From positions 1 to 21,703 of IMG/VR virus record IMGVR_UViG_3300035698_020380: a stretch of 21,703 nt of DNA. One strand, given 5' to 3'. A program made the translations under genes and the position numbers. This document shows, one piece after another, positions 14,829 through 21,703 of the stretch (positions within the stretch are counted from its first letter, which is position 1; every line of letters starts with the position of its first letter). This stretch comes from a virus. The notes below the pieces were generated by a model, which saw nothing but the letters and a program-made list of their open reading frames with translations, ran no database searches and had not been told where the DNA came from.

Positions 14829-15980
14829 TTATCTAAGAAGCTGTTTAAACTTATCTGCTTCTATTTCTCTTATCTTCTTTCCTATCTCTGCACCTTTAAA
14901 TCCTTGCTTCATTAATTCTTCACCTGAAGTTGAAGGACTATACTTAAGAAATGCTTTGATAAGCTTAGTATCAATGTTATTAAGTTTAGCATAAGCTAGG
15001 ATTTCTTTATCTTTTACTTTAGCTATCTTTACTTTATTCTTTATTGTTGCTGCAGTTTCAGGTGTAAGCGTGAGCAGTAGTATTAATGCTTCTATGCTTC
15101 TAATTTCATCTGTACCGTAAGTTAACTTATTAAGAGTCTTTTTAAGTTTATCTAAATCATTATTCTTTAGTAAAGTTGCAAGTTGAATAATCCAGTCGTT
15201 TGTATTAGCATACGTTTTATTAACTGTTAATCCTGGAAGTATAAGAGGCCAGAATCCAAATTTATCTAACATCTTATAATATTCCTTTACATCTTTAGCT
15301 TTAGAAATAGATTTACTAAATTCATCTCTAATTCTTTCAGGTGAAACTCCTTCTAATGAATTATCTTTAGTTAAAGCTTGTTCTACGCCTTTATCTAATT
15401 TACCACCCATTCTACCTGCAAATCTTAATGCTCTTAGTTTTCTTAAAGCATCTTCTGCAAATCTTTCTTCAGCTGCACCTACTGTACGTATATTGTTATC
15501 TTTAAGATCAGCTATACCTCCAACGAGGTCAACAATTTCTTTTGTACCAATATTGTAGAATAACGCATTGATTGTTAAGTCTCTTCGCTTTACATCAGTT
15601 GATATATCTGCAAACTTAACTGCATCAGGTCTTCTACCTGACGATAAATCTTTACGAAAAGTTGCTATTTCATGACCTTCTGGTTCTTCTTTAGTAATTA
15701 CAATAACTACTCCAAAACTTTTACCTACTTCTAATGTTTTATATCCAGCCTTGTGAACCATCTTTAATACATCATCTGGTTTTGCATCAGTCGCTAGATC
15801 AATATCTTTAGGTTTCTTACCAAGTAAAGCATCTCTGACAGCGCCGCCCACAATATATAATTTCTTCTTATTCTGCTTGAATAATTTATAAAGTCTTAGT
15901 ATATCTTTAGGCACATTAAGCTTAAGCGTATCTTGTGCTTCATTAACAGTGTTAAAATCTTTAAAATCTTTTAGTTCCAC
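14829..15980 (-). CDS. CCA-adding enzyme / class II tRNA nucleotidyltransferase with capsid-targeting-like leader
   Basis: Protein of 383 residues that should add or repair the 3'-CCA of tRNAs. Class II polymerase-beta-type motifs are complete: LYIVGGAVRDALLGKKPKDI with the metal-binding DID at residues 59-61, GRRPDAVKFADI, VKRRDLTINAL (motif B region), RALRFAGR and SPERIRDEF. The helical body and tail follow. Residues 1-15 (MELKDFKDFNTVNEA) precede the first core helix and resemble the T4 capsid-targeting peptide, with a possible protease cut after VNE. It begins with GTG 15980, one base after the stop of the previous structural gene, so it belongs to a late structural operon. Poly(A) polymerases share the fold; the CCA role is the likelier one. 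Confidence 0.88.
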   Translation of the reverse strand: MELKDFKDFNTVNEAQDTLKLNVPKDILRLYKLFKQNKKKLYIVGGAVRDALLGKKPKDIDLATDAKPDDVLKMVHKAGYKTLEVGKSFGVVIVITKEEPEGHEIATFRKDLSSGRRPDAVKFADISTDVKRRDLTINALFYNIGTKEIVDLVGGIADLKDNNIRTVGAAEERFAEDALRKLRALRFAGRMGGKLDKGVEQALTKDNSLEGVSPERIRDEFSKSISKAKDVKEYYKMLDKFGFWPLILPGLTVNKTYANTNDWIIQLATLLKNNDLDKLKKTLNKLTYGTDEIRSIEALILLLTLTPETAATIKNKVKIAKVKDKEILAYAKLNNIDTKLIKAFLKYSPSTSGEELMKQGFKGAEIGKKIREIEADKFKQLLR

Positions 15981-15981
15981 T

Positions 15982-16602
15982 TTACTTTCTTATTTTCTTT
16001 GTGTAATATCTTTTAAAATCTGCTCGTACTTGTCCTATTGATTTACCCTTTATATTTGCTAAATCTAGTAATGCTATTTGTTTCCATGTTTCATAGCTAC
16101 AAACATATTGACGAGCCTTTCTATTAGGAATATATCGTCTTATTGCAAATTCAAAACCTAATAATTTTAAAAGGTTTTTGATGTTATCATAATTTAATTT
16201 AACAAGTTCTCTTTGCATAAGTGCCGAGTTACTAGTCATTTTGTTAGATACAGTCTCATTAATAATACCTTTAAATGCATTATGAATTTTATCCATTACC
16301 ATTATTCTAACTTCATATGGTAGTAGATTTAAATTAATTCCTATATCAGTTCCTTCAAATTGACCTAGGGAAAGGACTACCGGATTTAAATCCCAGTAAG
16401 GAAGCTTTGCAGCTTTCACTGGATTCTCATATCTCAGTATGTATATCTTCCCTCGTTTAAATCGTTCCTTCGTTGAGCTGACGCTACTATATCTCTGGCT
16501 TCTTTTTGCATCATCGAACCATTTTTCAGATTCGGCCATCGCAGATTTTCTACTACCAACACTTCTAATATATTCATCCAATTCCCGTTTAAACTGAGCC
16601 AT
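15982..16602 (-). CDS. Virion-associated protein with LPYWD motif, possibly gp2-like
   Basis: Protein of 206 residues. Middle: FKRGKIYILRYENP, then KLPYWDLNPVVLSLG, GINLNLLPYEVRI, a pattern I associate with a structural family next to head- and baseplate-completion genes in T4-like phages. The C-terminal half is basic and helical and ends KRYYTKKIRK. The ATG at 16602 shares its A with the stop of the gp4-like gene (TAATG). In T4 the neighbour of gene 4 is gene 2 (DNA-end protector), so a gp2-like role is possible but rests on position and a vague pattern match. Confidence 0.6.
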   Translation of the reverse strand: MAQFKRELDEYIRSVGSRKSAMAESEKWFDDAKRSQRYSSVSSTKERFKRGKIYILRYENPVKAAKLPYWDLNPVVLSLGQFEGTDIGINLNLLPYEVRIMVMDKIHNAFKGIINETVSNKMTSNSALMQRELVKLNYDNIKNLLKLLGFEFAIRRYIPNRKARQYVCSYETWKQIALLDLANIKGKSIGQVRADFKRYYTKKIRK

Positions 16603-17075
16603 TACTTTATTGATTTTTCCGTCAATATTATATATTTCATTCCCCTCTCTTCGGCGTACTTCTTAGCGTATTTAGCCTTATAATAATTTTTAATATAAGT
16701 CTTTACTGCATATTGATAATTCTTGTATGCTTTTTTAGATTTCTTTTTTGGGGGAAGTGGCTTCCTAGTTTCACGTTCTGGCTTAACTTCTACAAGAAAT
16801 TCTTTAAAAGTCCCATCACTCTGTCTTGCCTTTACATAAAAATCTACATAATAGTTATGCATCTTCTTATCAACTGGATAAAAATATCTAATCTTAATAG
16901 GTTCAGAACTCCAGTTTACGATATCTGTGTTTCTATCACAGTACATACAATATTTTCGTTCTAATCCACTTCTGAAAATAATAGGATGAGGCCCTACATA
17001 TTTCTCCTCATTAATGAGGTCATAATATCCTTGATGATACTTAGGGTTATTAGGCTTAAGATTTTTAATTGACAT
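16602..17075 (-). CDS. 4: Head completion nuclease-like protein (gp4-like)
   Basis: Protein of 157 residues (T4 gp4 is 150). It matches the family closely: IFRSGLERKYCMYCDRNTDI (T4: YRSNWEKFFFEWLDKNPEI), WSSEPIKIRYFYPVDKKMHN, YYVDFYVKA, FLVEVKPERETRKP (T4: FFIEIKPKKETQPP) and AEERGMKYIILTE. The spaced Glu, Asp and ExK residues give a PD-(D/E)xK-type nuclease core. In T4 this product acts late in head completion before tail joining. The ATG at 17075 lies two bases after the endonuclease stop, which is in fact the original stop of the sigma gene. Confidence 0.88.
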   Translation of the reverse strand: MSIKNLKPNNPKYHQGYYDLINEEKYVGPHPIIFRSGLERKYCMYCDRNTDIVNWSSEPIKIRYFYPVDKKMHNYYVDFYVKARQSDGTFKEFLVEVKPERETRKPLPPKKKSKKAYKNYQYAVKTYIKNYYKAKYAKKYAEERGMKYIILTEKSIK

Positions 17076-17077
17076 AT

Positions 17078-17911
17078 TTACACAGTGTACACGCCGTCGC
17101 TATCCGTACTATGGCTGTCTAGACTTATAGTGCCCTTTTTATAAATTAATCCGTTGTGTTCTATTGAACCTTCTTCTATGCATTTATGTACTAACTTTCT
17201 ATTCATACGATGTTCTGAGTGTTTTAAATCTTTAGCTGATAGATATCGAGCTATCAATTTATTATTTTTATATATTTCAAATTCAGTTCTGTTTGGCATT
17301 GCAAGTTTTGTAGCTATAGAAATATTTTTCTTTCTATCTTCATCTAATTCTATACCTTTTAATTTTTCACTTATCTTTTTGCGAGTAGCCTTTGATAGAA
17401 TTTTACCAGTATGTTTATTATTTTCACCTACATACTTTCCTTTAAGTGCTTTGCTTATTTTTAAACGGGTCGTATTATTGTGAGTTTGACCTAGTTTAGA
17501 GTTTTTAATTTTATTTTTTGTTTCTTCAGTATGTTCATAACCTGAAGATGTTTCACCACCATTCGTTTGATTAACAAGAGGTCCTTCATGAATTAACCAA
17601 TTCTTATTTCTACCAATAGTAGCTATTAATTTTATCTCTAGATCTAATGCATCTCGTTCTAATAAATTATCAGTAACTTTGAAAATAATTGGATCAGTTC
17701 CTATTTCTCTTTTTATTTTCTTAATCTTATTAACTTTTTCAGAATGTTTAGTTTCGTATAAATGTCTGGTTAATCTATTAGTAGAACCTTTACCTACATA
17801 AAATGGTTCATGGTCGAAGCTGAATTCCCCGTATATATATTCACCTGGTTTTCTAGGATCTAAATAAACATACGTATAATACTCATTATTATTGGGTTTA
17901 ATATATGACAT
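17078..17911 (-). CDS. GIY-YIG homing endonuclease fused in frame to a duplicate sigma-gene tail
   Basis: Protein of about 277 residues from ATG 17911; an ATG at 17932 is also in frame, but a TATATAA element lies between them, so I favour the inner start. N-terminal GIY-YIG nuclease: YYTYVYLDPRKPGEYIYGEF, EPFYVGKGSTNRLTRH, DLEIKLIATIGR. The centre carries NUMOD3-type repeats (TEETKNKIKNSKLG, TTRLKISKALKGKY, ATRKKISEKLKGI), then a NUMOD1-like segment. The natural C-terminus appears to be HNGLIYKK, since the paralogue at 13273 ends YYKFKK. Here it continues into GTISLDSHSTDSDGVYTV, identical to the end of the neighbouring sigma protein, and uses that stop codon. Confidence 0.88.
   Translation of the reverse strand: MSYIKPNNNEYYTYVYLDPRKPGEYIYGEFSFDHEPFYVGKGSTNRLTRHLYETKHSEKVNKIKKIKREIGTDPIIFKVTDNLLERDALDLEIKLIATIGRNKNWLIHEGPLVNQTNGGETSSGYEHTEETKNKIKNSKLGQTHNNTTRLKISKALKGKYVGENNKHTGKILSKATRKKISEKLKGIELDEDRKKNISIATKLAMPNRTEFEIYKNNKLIARYLSAKDLKHSEHRMNRKLVHKCIEEGSIEHNGLIYKKGTISLDSHSTDSDGVYTV
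17081..17137 (-). repeat. Sigma-gene 3' tail, downstream copy
   Basis: Fifty-seven bases encoding KGTISLDSHSTDSDGVYTV, now the end of the endonuclease gene. It is directly repeated at 17956-18012 with six base differences, all synonymous. Because it directly abuts the gp4-like gene, it is probably the original 3' end of the sigma gene, displaced by the mobile gene. Confidence 0.9.
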
Positions 17912-17918
17912 TTTATTT

Positions 17919-17926
17919 TTATATAT
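17919..17926 (-). promoter_or_regulatory. TATATAA late-promoter-like element at the start of the endonuclease
   Basis: The minus strand reads CGATATATAAAAATAAAATG, with the final ATG at 17911. If active as a promoter it argues that translation begins at 17911, not 17932. Confidence 0.45.
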
Positions 17927-17952
17927 CGTCATCTTATTCTAACCCTTAGTGA

Positions 17953-18333
17953 TTATACCGTGTAAACACCGTCACTATCCGTACTATGACTGTCTAGACT
18001 TATAGTGCCCTTGTACTTTTTTGGATGCAGTTTATTCCACCCTTTGGCGAAACCCTTCTTAGAGATTTCTGTAAAGTATGCAAATGCATTCTTATATTTA
18101 GGATTAAAACTTCTCCAATATTTAAGTAAATCTAAGTACGCTGATGATAAACAATCGTCTCTATCATCTGTATTGATATACTTCATTTTTGTAATAGCAT
18201 GTTCTGCAATGTTAGTAAGCATACATAATGCGTCTGGTGTTAATTCATCCAATTCCTTACATTTAACAATCTCTGCGTACAGTAATTTGTTTTTGATAGG
18301 CCATTGAACATTTGATCCTCTAATTTGTGCCAT
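17953..18333 (-). CDS. 55: Late-transcription sigma factor (gp55-like)
   Basis: Protein of 126 residues (T4 gp55 is 185). It resembles the sigma region-2 core of gp55: DDRDDCLSSAYLDLLKYWRS, then FNPKYKNAFAYFTEISKKGF and GWNKLHPKKYKG (T4: [20 protein letters not shown]). This segment binds core RNA polymerase and the late -10 element. The C-terminus is GTISLDSHSTDSDGVYTV, duplicated downstream. The gene follows a terminator and a TATATAA element, so it starts its own transcription unit. The start is ATG 18333. It is shorter than T4 gp55, mainly at the C-terminus, where T4 carries its sliding-clamp-binding tail. Confidence 0.8.
   Translation of the reverse strand: MAQIRGSNVQWPIKNKLLYAEIVKCKELDELTPDALCMLTNIAEHAITKMKYINTDDRDDCLSSAYLDLLKYWRSFNPKYKNAFAYFTEISKKGFAKGWNKLHPKKYKGTISLDSHSTDSDGVYTV
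17956..18012 (-). repeat. Sigma-gene 3' tail, upstream copy
   Basis: Last 19 sense codons of the gp55-like gene, a direct repeat of 17081-17137 (51 of 57 bases identical). It was probably brought in with the endonuclease and restored the sigma reading frame at the insertion point. Confidence 0.9.
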
Positions 18334-18405
18334 TAAATTTTTATTTATGTTATGGTTGTTATACTGCTGTCTTATTCGGAAGTTTCAGCTAGTATATTCT
18401 TATCC

Positions 18406-18413
18406 TTATATAT
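18406..18413 (-). promoter_or_regulatory. TATATAA late-promoter-like element before the sigma gene
   Basis: The minus strand reads TGTAAATATATAAGGATAA, between the terminator at 18430-18456 and ATG 18333, about 72 bases upstream of the start. The first twelve bases equal those before the protease gene. The longer leader than at other genes leaves room for further control; nothing else is evident in it. Confidence 0.55.
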
Positions 18414-18429
18414 TTACAGGAGACCCTAA

Positions 18430-18456
18430 AAAGCACTGGAAATCTTCCAGTGCTTT
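18430..18456 (-). terminator. Rho-independent terminator after the 452-residue gene
   Basis: A perfect twelve-base stem (AAAGCACTGGAA with TTCCAGTGCTTT) with a three-base loop, followed on the minus strand by TTA. It lies 19 bases after the stop at 18476 and separates that gene from the sigma unit. Confidence 0.9.
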
Positions 18457-18475
18457 CTTTATAACAATTAAAGTA

Positions 18476-19834
18476 TTATACTACTTTATTTAATGATCTT
18501 TGATTATCAGCAATTTCTTCGTCTAACATTTTAATAGCTTCTAATACTGTTTCATTCTTAACTCCAGATTTACTAACTTTTTCTTTCTGTTCTTTTAAGA
18601 ATCCAATCTTTTCAAGTATCTGTGCTTTCTTAGTATCGAGTTCAGACTTTATCTTAGCTTCACCTTCAAGTAAATTTTCAACTACTGGTGTAATATCGTA
18701 ATTTACCATGCTCTTTACAGTTTCTATAGCTTCTGTTACGTTAGTAACTTCTTCTAATGTATTAACTTTCATTGCAGGGTTAATCTTATTAAGGAAGAAA
18801 CATTCGTTCATCTTAATAACATTTACTTGTACGCCAGCATACTTTCTAGAACTAATTGAATTAACAAAATCTAATTCAACAATGTTACTTAAGTTTTCGT
18901 ATACATCTACAAATAATTGAAGTTCAGCTTGTTCAGAAATTCTGAAGGCTGTAGAGTTAACTAAAAGTTGTTCGAAAGCTTTTCCGTTTGTAACTTTAGT
19001 ATCCTTATCATTAATAGTAACTTTAACATCACCATTTTCGTCTACTGCTAGTTTAACTTCATTTTTACCTTGGAATCGCGTTGCTGTACCTTCTTTAAAT
19101 GAGAAGTACTGATCAACATTCATCATTCTTTTGAAATTAGATGGAGCTACTGAAAGGTCCGCTTCTTCAAGTTTACCTTCTTTAATAGCATATGCTTTAT
19201 TTGCAATACTAAATAAATAAGATCCATTATGTTCAACTACATATGAAAATCTTGGAATAACAACATTATCAGCATTGTCTTTAAGATCATTGCTTAGAGA
19301 TAAATTTTGTTCAACTAAGATTTTAACGTGAGGGCACCATGTAAATGAAGGTAGAGTTTTCTTAACTGCTGTTCTTACTTCTTCTTCACTCTTCATTTCT
19401 TTAATAGCTTCAAGCTTTTCAATAGCTGATGCATAGAATTTTTGTTGTGGAGAAACTAGTAATGAGTTATATGCTTCATTGACATTAACTGCCATGATAT
19501 TCTCAAGAATTGATTTGCTTACATCACTAATAAATGATCCAACTGGAGCCATCCAGTCATATTGGTTTAATTCTCTTACCATTGATTTAGCAAGTGTTGA
19601 ATGACATACATTCTTTGATTGACTTCCAGCTAAAAATACATTTTCTAATTTAAGATTTTCTTTCTCTGCTGCAGCGGCTACTTCAGCAAGTTTGATAGGA
19701 CTTAAATATCTTTCACATATCTTATTAATATCATCTACATAGTATTTTTGTGATGATTTAAGTTCGTAGCTTTGAATATCTTCTTGTAATTTAGCAATCT
19801 TTTCTACAAGATTTAGTTTAGTATTAATACTCAT
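18476..19834 (-). CDS. Unrecognised 452-residue protein, probably virion-associated
   Basis: No family recognised. The N-terminus (residues 1-65) is a charged helix, LVEKIAKLQEDIQSYELKSS. The centre has alternating strands, including RFSYVVEHNGSYLFSIANKAYAI and a beta stretch VKLAVDENGDVKVTINDKDT. The last 90 residues are a strong coiled-coil prediction by eye (EGEAKIKSELDTKKAQILEK ... LKEQKEKVSK). It is a single-gene transcription unit: a variant TATATAC element lies about 40 bases upstream and a strong terminator follows. High expression and a structural role are plausible, given its own terminator and placement among head and tail genes. Confidence 0.7.
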   Translation of the reverse strand: MSINTKLNLVEKIAKLQEDIQSYELKSSQKYYVDDINKICERYLSPIKLAEVAAAAEKENLKLENVFLAGSQSKNVCHSTLAKSMVRELNQYDWMAPVGSFISDVSKSILENIMAVNVNEAYNSLLVSPQQKFYASAIEKLEAIKEMKSEEEVRTAVKKTLPSFTWCPHVKILVEQNLSLSNDLKDNADNVVIPRFSYVVEHNGSYLFSIANKAYAIKEGKLEEADLSVAPSNFKRMMNVDQYFSFKEGTATRFQGKNEVKLAVDENGDVKVTINDKDTKVTNGKAFEQLLVNSTAFRISEQAELQLFVDVYENLSNIVELDFVNSISSRKYAGVQVNVIKMNECFFLNKINPAMKVNTLEEVTNVTEAIETVKSMVNYDITPVVENLLEGEAKIKSELDTKKAQILEKIGFLKEQKEKVSKSGVKNETVLEAIKMLDEEIADNQRSLNKVV

Positions 19835-19900
19835 TTGCGCAAATATTTTTTTATTATTTCGTAATTTATGTATATATCATTGTAATTATGGACAAAAACA

Positions 19901-20758
19901 TTAATTATCATCTTCCTCATTAGGGTCTTGAGTAAGCTTCTGTTCAGGTGGATTGTTGCCGTAATGAAAATTATTAAAATTATCTGGTCCAGGTACTTCT
20001 CCTACTATGCTAGATTTCTCCGGCATTTTACCTGGAGGAACAGCTTCAGTGTTATTGTTTATGTTAAACATTCTGTTACCAGAGTACATTTCCGTACTAA
20101 AATCAATAGATGGAATGAAAGATAACATCTCAATTGTAAATGTAACTTTATATTCTTTCTTATCCGTAAATCCAAATTCTATAGGTCGTTCTTGTTCGAA
20201 ATCTTCTGGCATCTTATAATATGAAGCTAAACGATATGTTCCATCCTGAGGAGCTCCTACATCAACATTAAATGAATTACTTTTGTATAATTTCTTTATC
20301 AATGATTCAACTACTTTAAAAATATCAAGTTGACTATCAATAAAAAGCTCACAGTTGAAACTCATGTTAACTGGAATAGATTGAAATTGTGCTCTATAAG
20401 ATCTTAATTTATTATCAGCTTCTAATTTAGTATAAGTACCATAAACATATTTATTTAGAAGTGAACCTGAGTCGATACTCATTGATGTTGGATATACAAT
20501 ACCTCTTGGAAGTTTTTCATATGTTCCTATTGCAGTATTATGATCTGGATCTTCAAGATCATCAAACATGAAATAATCGTTAATCCATCCCTCATCACCA
20601 GTAATAGACATAAAGAAAGGAACTTCTATTTTCTTTCTAGTGTCAGCATCAGTTTGAGCCCAGAAAAATACTTTACTATTCAGATCAGCTAGTAACCCTA
20701 TTATGATATGTCTAATGACAGAATCATCATTGTTAAAGCGCAAATTATAGCTGCCCAT
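19901..20758 (-). CDS. Probable tail sheath stabiliser / tail completion protein (gp15-like)
   Basis: Protein of 285 residues (T4 gp15 is 272). The layout fits gp15-type proteins: N-terminal VIRHIIIGLLADLNSKVFFW (T4-like members start with a similar strand about a short internal loop), then KKIEVPFFMSITGDEGW, LPRGIVYPTSMSI, RAQFQSIPVNMSFNCELFID followed by IFKVVESLIKKLYK, and KKEYKVTFTIEMLSFIP. The last 60 residues are Pro/Asn-rich, acidic and probably disordered. gp15 caps the tail tube and sheath and joins the head. The assignment is from overall pattern, not a diagnostic motif. Its TATATAA element overlaps the stop of the upstream endonuclease gene. Confidence 0.6.
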   Translation of the reverse strand: MGSYNLRFNNDDSVIRHIIIGLLADLNSKVFFWAQTDADTRKKIEVPFFMSITGDEGWINDYFMFDDLEDPDHNTAIGTYEKLPRGIVYPTSMSIDSGSLLNKYVYGTYTKLEADNKLRSYRAQFQSIPVNMSFNCELFIDSQLDIFKVVESLIKKLYKSNSFNVDVGAPQDGTYRLASYYKMPEDFEQERPIEFGFTDKKEYKVTFTIEMLSFIPSIDFSTEMYSGNRMFNINNNTEAVPPGKMPEKSSIVGEVPGPDNFNNFHYGNNPPEQKLTQDPNEEDDN

Positions 20759-20775
20759 ATAGTTTAATTATTTTA

Positions 20776-20783
20776 TTATATAT
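20776..20783 (-). promoter_or_regulatory. TATATAA late-promoter-like element overlapping the endonuclease stop
   Basis: The minus strand reads TGATATATAATAAAATAATT, then TAAACTATATG. It forms the last codons and stop of the endonuclease gene and lies 18 bases before ATG 20758. It is almost identical to the plus-strand element at 3953. Confidence 0.55.
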
Positions 20784-21606
20784 CATTATTTCTATGCTTA
20801 CAATTGTCAAAATGCCATCTAGGCATTGTTGCATTACCACCTTCTTTACCGCAATGTGGGCATTTTACTATCTTTTGCTTTATACCCTTGTATTTACCCT
20901 TTCTGCTTTCACTCATTTTTTTTAACGTTTCAGCTGATCTTTTTTTACCTTTCCAATATTTAGGATTCTTATCTCCTTTTTTAGCATCAGACATTTTTTT
21001 CTTAGTTTCATCAGAATATGGATTTTCTAAATCATGAGTCCAATGTTTTTCACCAGATCTAGATTCACTCATAGCTTTCTTAGATTCTTCTGTATGTTTT
21101 TTACCAGTCATAGGACCAGTCTTACCATACCATATATTTTTATCTCCTTTTTTTGCCTCAGACATTTTCTGTTTTGCCTCATCAGAAAACTTTCGTCCTT
21201 TATTTATTTCACTTAATAATTTTCTAGTTGAATCTTTAATAACTCTAGATTTACTAGCTTCACTGATTTTTTGTAGAGCTTCTGGAGTATGCTTACATCC
21301 AGTAAAATCTGGACCAGACGCAGTCTGCTTGGCTTTATTATAAAAATTTTCATTAGCACCTACATCATATTTTTCATGAAGCCTGATTTCTTCTAACATA
21401 GATTCTTTACGAATACTATGATTACTTAAAATAGTATAATTATATTTTTGAGGATTTCTTTTCTGATCTCTTATAAAAGATTTATCAGTACTGCTTGAGA
21501 AATATTTAATACCTAAATCATTTTCGGGTTTACATCTAGAACTTCTAGTTCCAATATATTTTCTATTAAGCTTGATATTAGTAATTAGATATACGTAGTG
21601 ATACAT
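20776..21606 (-). CDS. GIY-YIG (SegA-like) homing endonuclease with zinc-finger tail
   Basis: Protein of 276 residues. GIY-YIG core: YHYVYLITNIKLNRKYIGTR, then SMLEEIRLHEKYDVGANENF with the catalytic Glu. From about residue 105, several NUMOD3 repeats (TPEALQKISEASK, SDEAKQKMSEAKKG, TEESKKAMSESRSG, SDETKKKMSDAKKG, SAETLKKMSESRKG) contact the DNA minor groove. The C-terminus is a zinc finger, CPHCGKEGGNATMPRWHFDN followed by CKH. The whole is typical of T4-type Seg proteins. It is free-standing between a gene beyond the right edge and the gp15-like gene, and has its own upstream TATATAA element. Confidence 0.9.
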   Translation of the reverse strand: MYHYVYLITNIKLNRKYIGTRSSRCKPENDLGIKYFSSSTDKSFIRDQKRNPQKYNYTILSNHSIRKESMLEEIRLHEKYDVGANENFYNKAKQTASGPDFTGCKHTPEALQKISEASKSRVIKDSTRKLLSEINKGRKFSDEAKQKMSEAKKGDKNIWYGKTGPMTGKKHTEESKKAMSESRSGEKHWTHDLENPYSDETKKKMSDAKKGDKNPKYWKGKKRSAETLKKMSESRKGKYKGIKQKIVKCPHCGKEGGNATMPRWHFDNCKHRNNDI

Positions 21607-21622
21607 TATGCTGTTTTTTATT

Positions 21623-21630
21623 TTATATAT
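21623..21630 (-). promoter_or_regulatory. TATATAA late-promoter-like element before the SegA-like endonuclease
   Basis: The minus strand reads TCAATATATAAAATAAAA, 17 bases before ATG 21606. The rest of the 97 bases to the window edge is A/T-rich and may hold the last codons of an upstream leftward gene, but two frames are equally plausible. Confidence 0.5.
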
Positions 21631-21703
21631 TGAAATATAAATTGTAACTAGGCATTATTTATTTTTAGTATATATCAACCTGTTTTAATATGATCTGCCC
21701 AAT

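Noticed and set aside
17078-18012. Group I intron inside the late sigma gene
   Set aside because: The flanking exon-like segment is duplicated and the upstream copy already has its own stop; an intron would not duplicate coding sequence, and no intron core was recognised.
21665-21703. C-terminal end of a leftward gene entering from the right edge
   Set aside because: Two frames give equally plausible short tails (ending QVDIY or HIKTG); too short to choose.

Overview
The window is a structural-plus-replication segment of a large tailed phage of the T4 superfamily (myovirus morphology). The evidence is co-occurring homologues of T4 proteins: RNase H/flap nuclease, clamp-loader ATPase gp44, major capsid gp23, prohead protease gp21, portal gp20, head-completion nuclease gp4, late sigma factor gp55 and a probable gp15-like tail completion protein. 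The DNA is very AT-rich. Start codons are preceded by A/T-rich tracts rather than Shine-Dalgarno sequences, which fits a Bacteroidota host; the host is an inference.

Layout from right to left, the direction in which most genes are read: a GIY-YIG homing endonuclease (21606-20776); a gp15-like tail protein; an unrecognised 452-residue protein followed by a terminator; a gp55-like late sigma gene with a GIY-YIG endonuclease embedded at its 3' end; gp4; an LPYWD-motif virion protein; a CCA-adding enzyme; a catalytically dead one-domain terminase relative; another GIY-YIG endonuclease; portal; protease fused to a repeat scaffold; major capsid protein and a terminator; three small or fibre-like virion proteins; an acidic core protein and a terminator; and a DUF115-like protein. 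A short rightward cassette (3975-5182) holds a frameshifted 2H phosphoesterase, a lysine-rich putative internal protein and a zinc-ribbon protein. At the far left are the clamp-loader ATPase, broken into two genes, a small hypothetical gene and the RNase H gene, which is cut by the window edge.

Four points stand out. (1) The clamp-loader gene is a fractured gene: its N- and C-terminal halves are separate genes carrying the two parts of an atypically split intein placed exactly in the Walker A motif, with a Vsr-like homing endonuclease gene between them. (2) Three proteins, the CCA-adding enzyme, the 2H phosphoesterase and the lysine-rich protein, begin with a peptide closely resembling the T4 capsid-targeting sequence. 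This suggests RNA-repair or counter-defence enzymes are packaged in the head and injected. (3) The prohead protease carries twelve tandem 14-residue repeats, most ending in the protease's own cleavage consensus, so scaffold and protease form one self-digesting polypeptide. (4) The 3' end of the late sigma gene is duplicated on both sides of a homing endonuclease, and the two copies differ only at synonymous sites.

A recurring intergenic TATATAA element, on either strand according to gene direction, is a strong candidate for the late promoter read by the gp55-like sigma factor. No stretch longer than 300 bases lacks a gene, and no tRNA, CRISPR array or insertion sequence was seen.
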